A model generated the notes under the pieces. The model worked only from the letters and a program-made list of their open reading frames with translations, had not been told where the DNA came from and ran no database searches. Made by a program: the position numbers and the translations under genes. Positions 6,135 through 14,796 of a DNA stretch of 23,151 nucleotides are shown one piece after another (within the stretch, counting starts at the first letter, position 1; the number at the start of each line of letters is the position of its first letter). This DNA is from a virus, in IMG/VR virus record IMGVR_UViG_3300044522_000116, positions 1 to 23,151 of that record, one strand, 5' to 3'.

Positions 6135-6421
6135 TTTTTCGCCATCAACAAGTCGGTGATCTTGTCGAGTTTCGTATCAAAATGAATGCGCTGCTGCTTG
6201 ATTTCATCGAATAACGACGTTTCGGTTTCTCGGCGTTCGTCTCTATATTTTTCCGACCGGACAATGTAATCATCAAAGGTTTTCTGATTGACCTTGCCTT
6301 CCTCCAGCTTAGTGATCCTACCCATTGTTGTTGACCACAGCCACGCAAAGACTGCTGCGATTGCAGCGGCTACCCACGCGATGATCTGCGAAATAAAGGA
6401 GGCTTCGTCTGTTGGCGGCAT
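6131..6421 (-). CDS. TM plus coiled-coil protein of the lysis cassette
   Basis: A 96-residue protein with one N-terminal membrane segment (about residues 11-31) followed by a highly charged helix (KLEEGKVNQKTFDDY and on) typical of a coiled coil. The layout resembles small i-spanin or XhlA-type hemolysis-enhancing proteins, and the position between a membrane protein and the endolysin supports a lysis role. No o-spanin or lipobox was found nearby, so a spanin call is not secure. The stop overlaps the endolysin start. Confidence 0.6.
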   Translation of the reverse strand: MPPTDEASFISQIIAWVAAAIAAVFAWLWSTTMGRITKLEEGKVNQKTFDDYIVRSEKYRDERRETETSLFDEIKQQRIHFDTKLDKITDLLMAKK

Positions 6422-6430
6422 GGGTTTCCA

Positions 6431-6736
6431 TTACTGATGCGGTAGGCGTTTAATAACCAGAATATTGTTGATGATAATGCCGGCGTAGAAAATTGACAAA
6501 ATTATTGACCCAATCTCACTGCCGTATGCAACATAAACACTGATAGCAGAACCCACAATTTTGGCAATGACAAGCCACGCCCACTTCGCATTGGTGAATA
6601 GCCTGGTGACCTCGGCCAGTTTAATCAGCACCGGGTTGGCCTCACGGCCTACACCATTGCGAAGCGCATACCAAGTGGTCAGCAAGTCAGCAACTTGCAG
6701 AGCCACCAGCATGATGATGTAGGTGGTCGAGGTCAA
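6431..6736 (-). CDS. DUF5658-like polytopic membrane protein
   Basis: A 101-residue protein with about three hydrophobic segments. The segment QVADLLTTWYALRNG followed by GREANPVL is characteristic of the DUF5658 family, small membrane proteins of unknown function found in phages and bacteria. The start is a TTG at 6736, directly after the stop of a 16-codon ORF; CAGGG lies about 8 bases upstream. An ATG at 6712 would remove the first eight residues but has no ribosome site. Position in the lysis cassette suggests a holin- or antiholin-like role, which is only inferred. Confidence 0.65.
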   Translation of the reverse strand: MTSTTYIIMLVALQVADLLTTWYALRNGVGREANPVLIKLAEVTRLFTNAKWAWLVIAKIVGSAISVYVAYGSEIGSIILSIFYAGIIINNILVIKRLPHQ

Positions 6737-6787
6737 TTAAATACCCTGGCCCGGCGAGTTTTTTCTTGCTTTGGAAAGTGTGGTCAT
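6737..6787 (-). CDS. 16-codon ORF between tailspike and DUF5658-like gene
   Basis: ATG at 6787 to TAA at 6737-6739 encodes MTTLSKARKNSPGQGI. It has a good AAGGAA site six bases upstream and lies in a gap of otherwise gap-free gene packing. Its stop directly abuts the TTG of the following gene, so it may act as a leader that feeds ribosomes to that weak start. It could also be a chance ORF; nothing is known about such a peptide. Confidence 0.35.
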   Translation of the reverse strand: MTTLSKARKNSPGQGI

Positions 6788-6802
6788 GTGAGTTCCTTAT
6801 AT

Positions 6803-9154
6803 TTACGCAACTCGATCAGCATTTAAAAAACCACCCTTATTGATAGCGAGAGCAGTTCCGCTACTGGTGGATTGTGCAAACTGAAGCTGCACTTCCCCTG
6901 CCGTTGTGCTGTTCAATACCCATACCGACACACGCAGTCTGCCAAATGAAATGCCAGTCATGTTTGCTGTGGTAAAATCTAGCGCACCGCCCGATGTGCC
7001 TGTTCGCAAAAACAATGCGCGGGTTGCGCCAGTAATTAGGTCGGGCTGTATTTCCGCGCCAATCTCCTGCGTTGCACCGGATGGTGTTGTAACAGCAACC
7101 TTAAATCCTGTGGTAAACAACGACGAACCAATAGGCACTGAAAACTCACACACCCATTCTTCACTTGGGCCGATAGGGAATACCATCTCAGTGCAATTTT
7201 GAAGAACCGTTTGAGTAGTTAGTGCTTGGTCTGATGTTTTTCGTTTTGCAAAATTACCCATACTTGGGGTAAAACCCGTTCCACGCATATTGAACGCGGT
7301 TCCGCCAGATGCCGGTTGAAACAAGTTTCGTAAAATCGGGATTGGCCCTGACGCGACTGTAATGCAACGGGCAAAATTCTTGAATGTGTTCCCTTCAATC
7401 ACAGGGTCTGCAACGTAATCCCTAATATTTATGCCGTTGTGATTGTTGGTTGACCCTGTTCCATTGAAGTATTCAAAGTGGTTACTTGTGATGGTCACAC
7501 GATCTACGGTTGTGGCAGCGTTCGTCACAATAACGACTGTTCCTGCTACCGATGCCGGTTGATAATTCGGAGTTGCATTTGGCACCGACTTCATGTTGTT
7601 ATTAGCAATTATTATGTCTTTGTAACCGGCCTTTAAGCCGTGAACAGTAACGCACGACAAGAAGTAATTGCTAGCATCTGGACAATGAAAAATGTTGTCT
7701 GCGACAGTCAACCCTTCGCAAGCAGTGGTGTTATCAGTTCCGCCAGCGCTACTGCCAGTTAAGGCATAAATGCCTTTCTGCCATCCGGCACCTTTTGCTA
7801 AAAACAAATTTCCTATAATGATGACGTTCTTATGCGGCCCATTGTTTACGGTAACGTCACGCACGGTTACAGTGATTAAGTTGTTCTGCGAACCTGCGCC
7901 GCCGCCACCAGGCGTGGTGTCGAGGTCGGCGTCGCACTGGTCAAACAGGTTATTAGAAATGACAACATTACGAGACGATGACAACCGCAGAACTGTGCCA
8001 TATCTGTAAACGCCACCAATAAATTTGTTATTTGAAATTATTCCATGTTCGTCCGGTTCCCCAGGCAGTGACGCATCAGAAGTCTGACCCATTACGTCAA
8101 TGGCCCCACCCCAATAAGACGGGTTCGCAGCCGTAGTTCCAGAGAATGTGTTTTCACTTATCTCCCAGTATTTGTTTGCGTTGTTGAGCCACACACCCGA
8201 CCACCCGAACTTGATGAAGTCGTTGCCAACGATCTTCGCGCGTTCAGTGTCGATCAGGAAAACAGGTGAACCACTGATCGTGTCGAACACGTTGTCGCGG
8301 ACCAGCAGGTTGTCGACTTGTTTCGCGTAGATGCCGTGCATGACGGTCGTGGTCGCGGGGATCGTTCCACTGTATTGTGCGAGGTTCGTGAACCGGCAGT
8401 CTCGGACAGAGATGTTGTCGTATCGCGTTGCACCGGAAGGTTCGCACGATAAGACGTAACGGTTGACGCTGGTTATGGTTCCGGTGATTCCGGTAGCGTC
8501 GAACGTGAGTCCGTTAAACGATACATCTGATGCAGTAATTTCAAACAGTCTGCCGTTTGCGTTTGATGTGGCGACCGGGAAGTCGAACAGGATGGTTGCA
8601 CCATAGCCAAAGACGTCGGTGGCGCTGGTGATGTTGAGCTTTGACCGAACACGATAGGTTGCCGGGGGGAATAGCAAGGAACCACCAGCGGCGGCAGTAA
8701 TCGCCAGTTGAATGCTGGCGCTATCGTCAGTCACCCCATCACCCACCGCACCAAAATCCTTAACGCTGACACTCTCCCGCAGCTTGGTCTGAACGGTTGT
8801 TGCCACCGCGCCCGTTCCAGCAGGATCGTAAATTATTCCTGCCGCATTTTGACTAATACCAGACCCATCCGGGAAGTTGTAAACCATCGAGCCTTTGCTG
8901 TCTTGCACCAGAATGCTGAAGTTCACGCCATCAACATAAACCTGGGCCGGTGTGCCTGCGTTTGAAATGTAGCCATTGAGCGTCCGCAAAGGCTGTGCCG
9001 CAACGATAGTCAGTTCCGAGTCAAAATACGCCACGACTGGGTTGGTTATCGGATACAGATTTGCAGTGCCAATCCAGACGTAGCCATTGTCCAGTGGCTG
9101 TCCATCGCGGTCTTGAAATACCGGGAAAGGAACTTGAATGCTGAGTGCGGTCAT
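6803..9154 (-). CDS. tailspike with P22-type head-binding domain and beta-helix
   Basis: A 783-residue receptor-binding protein. Residues about 3-100 match the P22 tailspike head-binding domain (QVPFPVFQDRDGQPLDNGYV, then the LYP, AQPLRT and VYVDG strands). Next comes SVKDFGAVGDGVTDDS (130-145), the start of a pectate-lyase-like right-handed beta-helix that runs through most of the protein with repeated NN/NNxF-type turns. The C-terminal about 140 residues form a beta-rich trimerisation region. P22-type tailspikes bind, and often cut, lipopolysaccharide O-antigen; the specificity here cannot be read. It is longer than P22 gp9 (about 667). The ATG overlaps the upstream fiber gene by four bases. 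A segment near 8140-8560 has a clearly different base composition (see findings). Confidence 0.93.
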   Translation of the reverse strand: MTALSIQVPFPVFQDRDGQPLDNGYVWIGTANLYPITNPVVAYFDSELTIVAAQPLRTLNGYISNAGTPAQVYVDGVNFSILVQDSKGSMVYNFPDGSGISQNAAGIIYDPAGTGAVATTVQTKLRESVSVKDFGAVGDGVTDDSASIQLAITAAAGGSLLFPPATYRVRSKLNITSATDVFGYGATILFDFPVATSNANGRLFEITASDVSFNGLTFDATGITGTITSVNRYVLSCEPSGATRYDNISVRDCRFTNLAQYSGTIPATTTVMHGIYAKQVDNLLVRDNVFDTISGSPVFLIDTERAKIVGNDFIKFGWSGVWLNNANKYWEISENTFSGTTAANPSYWGGAIDVMGQTSDASLPGEPDEHGIISNNKFIGGVYRYGTVLRLSSSRNVVISNNLFDQCDADLDTTPGGGGAGSQNNLITVTVRDVTVNNGPHKNVIIIGNLFLAKGAGWQKGIYALTGSSAGGTDNTTACEGLTVADNIFHCPDASNYFLSCVTVHGLKAGYKDIIIANNNMKSVPNATPNYQPASVAGTVVIVTNAATTVDRVTITSNHFEYFNGTGSTNNHNGINIRDYVADPVIEGNTFKNFARCITVASGPIPILRNLFQPASGGTAFNMRGTGFTPSMGNFAKRKTSDQALTTQTVLQNCTEMVFPIGPSEEWVCEFSVPIGSSLFTTGFKVAVTTPSGATQEIGAEIQPDLITGATRALFLRTGTSGGALDFTTANMTGISFGRLRVSVWVLNSTTAGEVQLQFAQSTSSGTALAINKGGFLNADRVA

Positions 9155-9888
9155 TTTGACTCCAGCGCTTTAATGCGAGATTTAAGTGATTCAATAGTTG
9201 CTAAAGCCTTCTGCAACGACATGACAGTCACAGCAAGAACTGACCTGTCGTAATATCCCCACGGCTTACCTTCTTCTGGTTCTGGTGCCGCCTCTGGCCC
9301 AATAGCTGCATTGACGTTTTGCGCGTAGAACCCTAACTGCCGGTCTGCGCCAAATGTTTCTTTTTTCTCATCGTTGTAATACCAGTATCCAGGCTCCAAC
9401 TTTTTAAGCATTGCATCGGGGTCGGTTGGAACACCGTCTTTTGTTTTCCACGTTTCATCAGATACCGATGAAATAACACCCGCAGCGGAAAATGTTGCGG
9501 AGCCAGCGCCATAATTTGAGAATGTCACCACGCCAGTTGCGCTTAAGGTGCCGGTGACTGCTACGCCGGAATTTGCAGTTAAAGCGCCAGTGATGCTGAC
9601 TGTTGAACCTTGCAGTAGCAGAGGTTTGAATGCAACTACTCCAGTGCTATCAGTTGCTGCAATCTGAACGCCAGTTGCGTCTGCTTGAGGCGCAATACGT
9701 AGCGCGTTGCTTACCCCTTTACCCAAAATAAAATAGGCGCTACTGGTAAGCATACTCTGCGACACAGTAACTACACCCGTCGCACTCACCGTAGTAAACG
9801 CACCCGCAGCAGGTGTCGTAGCGCCAATCGGAGTGTTGTCTATGCTGCCGCCAGTTTGAGCGCGGTTTGCTCCTGCTGTTTTTAACAT
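9151..9888 (-). CDS. tail fiber with C-terminal S74 intramolecular chaperone
   Basis: A 245-residue protein. The N-terminal half holds fiber-type Thr/Ala/Gly-rich strands (NTPIGATTPAAGAFTTVSATG and similar SATGVVTxS repeats). The C-terminal half is a peptidase S74/endosialidase-type chaperone: SDETWKTKDG with S143 and K148 spaced as in the self-cleaving family, then PGYWYYNDE, LGFYAQNV and a terminal helix (ATIESLKSRIKALESK) that likely trimerises. Such chaperones fold a trimeric fiber and cut themselves off. It sits just before the tailspike gene and overlaps it by 4 bases, so the virion may carry two receptor-binding proteins. Confidence 0.88.
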   Translation of the reverse strand: MLKTAGANRAQTGGSIDNTPIGATTPAAGAFTTVSATGVVTVSQSMLTSSAYFILGKGVSNALRIAPQADATGVQIAATDSTGVVAFKPLLLQGSTVSITGALTANSGVAVTGTLSATGVVTFSNYGAGSATFSAAGVISSVSDETWKTKDGVPTDPDAMLKKLEPGYWYYNDEKKETFGADRQLGFYAQNVNAAIGPEAAPEPEEGKPWGYYDRSVLAVTVMSLQKALATIESLKSRIKALESK

Positions 9889-9889
9889 A

Positions 9890-10243
9890 TTACAATCCTT
9901 CGCCTGGTGTTACGTAAACCGTTCCTGCCACAGTCGTCACAGCGGAAAAATAAGAATTGACGGAAAATCTCAAGATTTCCACTGCGCCTGCAACCAGCGG
10001 TATGCCTGCGCCTGGTGTTCCGGCTGTGGCCGCTACCGCCGCCGCCGTTGCCAGTGCCGCAGTTGGGCCTACGCCGATGTGAACCAGCGCCGATCCGTTG
10101 TTCACAAAGCGGTATTGGCCTACTGCCTGCGCTGTGATTTGTGTGCGAACCGGGACTTGTAGTCCTGCTGGTGCCACTGGGTTTGCCGCGATTACTACGG
10201 TGTTGCCCAGTGGGGCGAAGGCGATCTGACTGTTGTTTGACAT
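9890..10243 (-). CDS. small beta-rich virion protein, unknown
   Basis: A 117-residue Ala/Val/Gly/Thr-rich protein with alternating beta strands (RFVNNGSALVHIGVG, FSVNSYFSAVTTVAG) and no catalytic motif. The composition and layout resemble the other small virion proteins at 15742-16077 and 17457-17792, though I cannot show homology. The start at 10243 follows AGGAGAAT at somewhat long spacing (about 11). It lies between the gp16-like ejection protein and the fiber, so a capsid, tail or fiber attachment role is plausible. Confidence 0.7.
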   Translation of the reverse strand: MSNNSQIAFAPLGNTVVIAANPVAPAGLQVPVRTQITAQAVGQYRFVNNGSALVHIGVGPTAALATAAAVAATAGTPGAGIPLVAGAVEILRFSVNSYFSAVTTVAGTVYVTPGEGL

Positions 10244-10244
10244 T

Positions 10245-12611
10245 TTATTGATTCTCCTGGTCGAATTGTCGCTCGGCTTGGGTTGCTGTCTGCAACCATT
10301 GAATCCTTGCGTCTAGTGCTTTTGGGATTTTAGCTGCGTCTGCAAAATTCTGGAATGATTGTGACATGGCAGTGCGTCGAATACTATTTGCACTGGGTGT
10401 TCCCTTCGTCGCGGCTTCGATGGCAAGTTTCTGAAACCCATCATCAGCAAAGAGTTTACCTGCCGCCTTGAGCGCATCCTTATTGCCTTGCGTCATGGCG
10501 CTGGTGATCACCGATGTGGCTGCTGCTGCAATAGGGCCACCCATTGCGGCTGCACCAGTTACCACGCCTTTGGCAAGGGTGCTCTCCATGACCTTACCGA
10601 TCAGGCTTTCGGCCTGCATACCCTGCAGTAGCGCCTGGTTTGCCTTGCCGGTGGTCAGCACATTGGCTCTGGCTTCGGTGACGCGCTTGGAAACTTCAAA
10701 CAGGTCACGCAGAACATCTGCCGATTCCTTGCCGAGAGTATCCACGATGGTCTTGTAGACGGGAGGATTGGCACGCAGTTTGGGGTAGATGTCGGCAAAC
10801 TCAGAGAATCCGAATCCACCCTTTTCTGCACCCCTAGCCGACCGCGTAACGGATGCCAGCGCGGTGGCTATTGTCTCTTTGCGTAAATCCTCTGGAACTG
10901 CTTTTAGCAGGCGGTTGAACTCGCCGGCATCGCCTTTGGCTGCGCCTGTGATGGCGGTTCGCATCTTGTTGGCTACGCTGCCCTCGATGTCCTGGCCGAA
11001 CACATTCACGATGCGCTTGCCCAAGGCACGCTCTTTGGCGTAGAGCAGGTTGGCCGCACGTAGTTGCTGGCGCAGTTCCTCGCCGCCGATGTTGCCAACA
11101 TTCGTCAGTTGATCGTCAGCCAGTGCCGCATACAGGCGCTTTAGGTCTGCCTCGGCCATGCTGCCGTAGGGTGACTCCATCTTGTTTAGAGCCTTGCCGA
11201 TCAATCCCTTTTCGCGCTTGAGTAGCCCGTAGGTCACATTTCCGCGCTCAATCATAAGCGCCAGTTTTTTCTCGGCTGCGGACATGCCTTCTTCGGTGAC
11301 TTCTGCCTTGATAGCGTCGAGGGTTGCTTTGAGCTTTGGCAGTTCGACCACTGTTGTCTTTGGCACCACTTCATCGACCGCATCGTAAACCTTGCCAGCC
11401 TGCTTATTGAGGTCTGATCGGGTGGCGGTCAGCGAGTCCTTGATTTTCTGCGAGACCACGCCAGGCGCAACTGCGCCTTCCACAAAGGTGGCGTCGAATT
11501 GCTTGATTACATCGTCGGCCTTGTCAACGGCTTGCGATACGGTAGTTCGCCATGCGGACTCTGCCTCGCTGCCTGCCGCAGATCGGGTCAGTCCTGCGGC
11601 TGCTCGGACTTGCGGGTTGTCGCTGAACACGTCAGCCGGCAGTTGGATGCCGAGCCGGTCGGCGGCTTCCTTGGCTGCTAGATTGACCTGGGCAAGATCG
11701 GCCAGCCGGTCGCGTGCGCCGGCAGATCCAAAGCCTGTGCCTGCCGCTTGCTTAACCAGCTTTCCGACTTCTTCCTCGGCCACTTCCGCCACAACCGGGG
11801 CCACTGGTGCTGCCGGGGCCACTGCTGGGGCTGCTGCAGGGGCTTCTGGGGCCATTGCCGCACCCATTGGAGCACCTGGGGCCACCGCAGGCGCAGGCGC
11901 TGCCGCAGGACGCCCTGTGACGCGCTGTGCGACCTTCTTGACCGTTTGCACGACCGGAGGGGCCACGCGCTGCAAAATCTGCCCTGCCGGGCCGGTTGCG
12001 CCAGCCAGCAATACCTCGCCAGTGTCAAACTTGCCGCCAGTTCCTGCTTGACTTGCTTCAATGGCTGCTTGGGTAGCACCAGCGCCAATGATGGCACCAG
12101 GAATAGTTGCGGCTCGGCCAGCCGGCGTAAAGGCTGCAATGGCTCCGGCAGCGCGGGGAATGTCGCCCAGGCTGAAGCCTGGCGGTATTGCGTATTCCTT
12201 TTGATCGACCGACGAGCGCAACAGGTAGTTGCCTTTGGCATCTTGTCGAATCTGAACGCCAGGGAAGTTGGCCTGTAAAATCTGCACCGTCTCCTTCGGA
12301 TTACTCAGGAGTGTGCCGAGGGCTGTCTTGAACGATGCCACGCTCATCTGGTTCAGTTCCGGCATACTTGTCCACTCAGGCAGCGTCTGGGTCTCAGGCG
12401 TTGCGCGTGCGCGTCCTGTGACCGACTCGGCTATACCTTCAAAAAATCCCATCTTGGGCTGCTCTGCTGGAGCTGGTGGCTCAAGAGCCGCCGCACCACC
12501 ACCAGCACGAATTAACGCCACCCGAGCCTTTAGATCAGACGAATCTGGCGCAACATCGTCAGGGATGTTGTTAATGGTGATGCCATCTTTTGTGGTGATG
12601 GAATAAGCCAT
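10245..12611 (-). CDS. internal virion/DNA-ejection protein at the P22 gp16 position
   Basis: A 788-residue protein, third after gp7- and gp20-like proteins as in P22. Residues 1-150 are polar; about 153-215 form a Gly/Ala-rich amphipathic or hydrophobic stretch (AAGAIAAF, IPGAIIGAGATQAAI). An Ala/Pro linker follows (about 235-280), then a long charged helical region and a second hydrophobic block near 670-715 (GVVTGAAAMGGPIAAAATSVI). This fits a protein that leaves the capsid and inserts in or crosses the host envelope during DNA delivery. Sequence identity to P22 gp16 (609 residues) is not obvious, so the call rests on position and composition. No lytic-transglycosylase motif was seen. Confidence 0.75.
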   Translation of the reverse strand: MAYSITTKDGITINNIPDDVAPDSSDLKARVALIRAGGGAAALEPPAPAEQPKMGFFEGIAESVTGRARATPETQTLPEWTSMPELNQMSVASFKTALGTLLSNPKETVQILQANFPGVQIRQDAKGNYLLRSSVDQKEYAIPPGFSLGDIPRAAGAIAAFTPAGRAATIPGAIIGAGATQAAIEASQAGTGGKFDTGEVLLAGATGPAGQILQRVAPPVVQTVKKVAQRVTGRPAAAPAPAVAPGAPMGAAMAPEAPAAAPAVAPAAPVAPVVAEVAEEEVGKLVKQAAGTGFGSAGARDRLADLAQVNLAAKEAADRLGIQLPADVFSDNPQVRAAAGLTRSAAGSEAESAWRTTVSQAVDKADDVIKQFDATFVEGAVAPGVVSQKIKDSLTATRSDLNKQAGKVYDAVDEVVPKTTVVELPKLKATLDAIKAEVTEEGMSAAEKKLALMIERGNVTYGLLKREKGLIGKALNKMESPYGSMAEADLKRLYAALADDQLTNVGNIGGEELRQQLRAANLLYAKERALGKRIVNVFGQDIEGSVANKMRTAITGAAKGDAGEFNRLLKAVPEDLRKETIATALASVTRSARGAEKGGFGFSEFADIYPKLRANPPVYKTIVDTLGKESADVLRDLFEVSKRVTEARANVLTTGKANQALLQGMQAESLIGKVMESTLAKGVVTGAAAMGGPIAAAATSVITSAMTQGNKDALKAAGKLFADDGFQKLAIEAATKGTPSANSIRRTAMSQSFQNFADAAKIPKALDARIQWLQTATQAERQFDQENQ

Positions 12612-12612
12612 A

Positions 12613-13977
12613 TTAGTAATTCACCGTCACATTTTTCTGTGCAGCAGCAGGGGTTGGTGTTGCAGCAGCAGTTGGTGATGCGGGGGGTGGCGCTGCCGCT
12701 GTCTCAGGCCCAAACACGTTTTCAGGATTGAGGCGGTAGTTCTTGACAACCACGCCAAGAGCCTTTTTATCTTCTCCTGCCTTTTTGTTTGCCGAGTCCA
12801 GATATTGCTTGGCCAGATTAACAAATTCATTACGCTGGCCGGGCTGCAGGAATTGTCCGCTTTCCGCCTTCTTCAGACTGTTTTCCAGCCTTGTGTATAG
12901 GCCGGCAGTATCCCTTGCGGTCGCAAATTCTGTTTCGCGCACCACTGAGCCTGGATCGAGCATTTTCATAAATCCAGTAATCAGCGCAATGTCACCGGGG
13001 CCAGTATTGGCTTGGGCAGATGATTGAATATTGGAAAATATAGTTCCAAGCTCAGCATAAACCTTGGTGCGAGCTTGGAATTCTTTACGCAGTTTTTCTT
13101 CCTGCTCAAATGCTTTTGGAGTGGCTAAAGTTCCACCTTTCTTAAGTGCTTCCAATTCAAGAATGGCTGCGCTTGCCTCTGCTCCAAGTTTTCGACCTTG
13201 AGCCAATGCCGATCCGGTCTGAGCTTTTGTCAATCCAAGATCGGCGGCCTTCTTCTCAAGTTCTGCAATCGCAAACCGGTCCGCATACTTGGCCTCGACT
13301 GCTGCCTTTTCTGCATCAGCCTTGGCCTTGGCCGCATCTGCCTTCGCCTTCTCTGCTGCATTGGTGGCCGTGGCCTGCGCTATGGTGGCATCTGCCACGG
13401 CTCTGTCTGCTTTTGCAACAGCCTCGGTCAATGCGCTTGGTGCTTGCGCCGCTGAAGATACAGCCTCAACCGACTTTTTAAAACGATCAGGATCAAGCGC
13501 CGTTAATGCAAAGTTAACGCCAGCCTGTGCGCCTTTAATGTTTCCGCTTTCAAGTGCGGTATAAATATCCTCATAAATCTTGGACGGTTCGCCTGCGTTC
13601 TTTTTTGCTTGGATGATGGTTTGCACTCTCGCCATAGCCACATCCGGCGCATTGTTCTCAAGGGCCGTGGAGATTTCAAAGCCCTGCGTAAACTCGTTTT
13701 TTAGACGTTCCTCGCCAACGCCTTTCCTCACATCTCCGAATGCCTCTCGGAATTGAGGATACTTGGCGATCATGCCAGTCCATGCTTTTTGAGATCCATC
13801 GGCCTGCGCTGCTTGTAGGTCGGTGGCAAATTGCTGCTTTGCCTGCTGCGCTTGCTGCTGGGCAATTTGCTGATCCTGCATCTGGCGAAAAGTCGCGCCA
13901 AGTCGCAAGCCAGATGTAAGGCTTTGGGCTAAATCCACCTGCGGGATTTGAGACATGTAGTTAATTGGTTGAACCAT
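12613..13977 (-). CDS. DNA-ejection protein, P22 gp20-like
   Basis: A 454-residue protein (P22 gp20 is about 470). The N-terminus (MVQPINYMSQIPQVDLAQSL, then LGATFRQMQDQQIAQQQ) is typical for phage ejection proteins in this slot, followed by a helical region and a Lys/Ala coiled coil at about 190-250 (AEKAKADAAKAKADAEKAA). The C-terminus is Pro/Ala/Thr-rich. It likely leaves the virion with the DNA and helps form a trans-envelope conduit. Gene order gp7, gp20, gp16 is conserved on both sides. Confidence 0.82.
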   Translation of the reverse strand: MVQPINYMSQIPQVDLAQSLTSGLRLGATFRQMQDQQIAQQQAQQAKQQFATDLQAAQADGSQKAWTGMIAKYPQFREAFGDVRKGVGEERLKNEFTQGFEISTALENNAPDVAMARVQTIIQAKKNAGEPSKIYEDIYTALESGNIKGAQAGVNFALTALDPDRFKKSVEAVSSAAQAPSALTEAVAKADRAVADATIAQATATNAAEKAKADAAKAKADAEKAAVEAKYADRFAIAELEKKAADLGLTKAQTGSALAQGRKLGAEASAAILELEALKKGGTLATPKAFEQEEKLRKEFQARTKVYAELGTIFSNIQSSAQANTGPGDIALITGFMKMLDPGSVVRETEFATARDTAGLYTRLENSLKKAESGQFLQPGQRNEFVNLAKQYLDSANKKAGEDKKALGVVVKNYRLNPENVFGPETAAAPPPASPTAAATPTPAAAQKNVTVNY

Positions 13978-13989
13978 GTTTTTACTGCC

Positions 13990-14796
13990 TCAAAATTTAG
14001 TGTATCTAAAGCCAGAGCCGCCGCCGCCCACACTTTGGCCAGTGCCGCCCGATAGTGAAAATTCACCGGGAACTGCTCCAGTAGGTGCGCCACCAAATGC
14101 GCCAGCGCCATAAGCTGCACCAGCAAGCGAGGCGAGTGTGCCGAATGTGCTGCCAACCACGCCGCCTTGCGCCAGTTGTGCGCCTGCCGTGGCTGCACCT
14201 TGCTGCCCAAGCAGGCCAGCCACGTTTTGGCCTAGCTGCATACCTGACGATGCTTGCCCGGCTGCTGATGCTTGGCCCAGGCTGGTAAGGCCACTGGTGA
14301 CGCCAAGTCCTGCGCCTGATATTCCACCCAATCGCCCGTATTGCTGATTGATCAGGTTGGACAGCAGCGCCGGTCTAAATTGTGCCAGTGCGCCCTGTAT
14401 GTTTCCACCACGCAGGCCACCGGTAGCAGACGCATTTTGCAGCATGGCTTCTTCGCCTTGCCTGGCCAGCGCCTGAAATGTCTCGCCACTGCTAATACGC
14501 TCAATGGCTGCACGCTCTGCCTCTGGGCCTTGTAAGCCTATCAGGGCTTGCTGCTGGCCGAATGCTTGCTGGCCTGCCTGCTCATACGGGGCAAGCCGAC
14601 CGATGGCACCTGTGCCTGCCGTAACGTAGGGGGCCATGAGCTCAACAAGCTTGTCAAACTGCCTTTGCTGCTCGGCAATGCCTGCGGCTGATGCAGCCAC
14701 CTGTGTGGCGCTTGCGGATTCTGCTGCATCGGCTGCTTGTGATGCGCCAGTAATGCCGCCGAAAACGTCACCAATTGCGTCACCAATAAAGCTCAT
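13990..14796 (-). CDS. DNA-ejection protein, P22 gp7-like
   Basis: A 268-residue protein with the recognisable core QRQFDKLVELMAPYVTAG, then RLAPYEQAGQQAFGQQQALIGL, NASATGGLRGG and QYGRLGG, which is shared by ejection proteins of many P22-like phages and prophages. The remainder is Gly/Ala/Gln-rich, with hydrophobic stretches near the C-terminus and a Gly/Ser tail. It is carried in the capsid and delivered into the host with DNA. The start overlaps the GNAT gene stop by four bases (ATGA). Confidence 0.88.
   Translation of the reverse strand: MSFIGDAIGDVFGGITGASQAADAAESASATQVAASAAGIAEQQRQFDKLVELMAPYVTAGTGAIGRLAPYEQAGQQAFGQQQALIGLQGPEAERAAIERISSGETFQALARQGEEAMLQNASATGGLRGGNIQGALAQFRPALLSNLINQQYGRLGGISGAGLGVTSGLTSLGQASAAGQASSGMQLGQNVAGLLGQQGAATAGAQLAQGGVVGSTFGTLASLAGAAYGAGAFGGAPTGAVPGEFSLSGGTGQSVGGGGSGFRYTKF

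Noticed and set aside
11392-12051. 219-residue plus-strand ORF opposite the gp16-like gene
   Set aside because: It is antisense to a well-supported gene, rich in Ser/Ala from the GC-rich linker, with no domain; a shadow frame.
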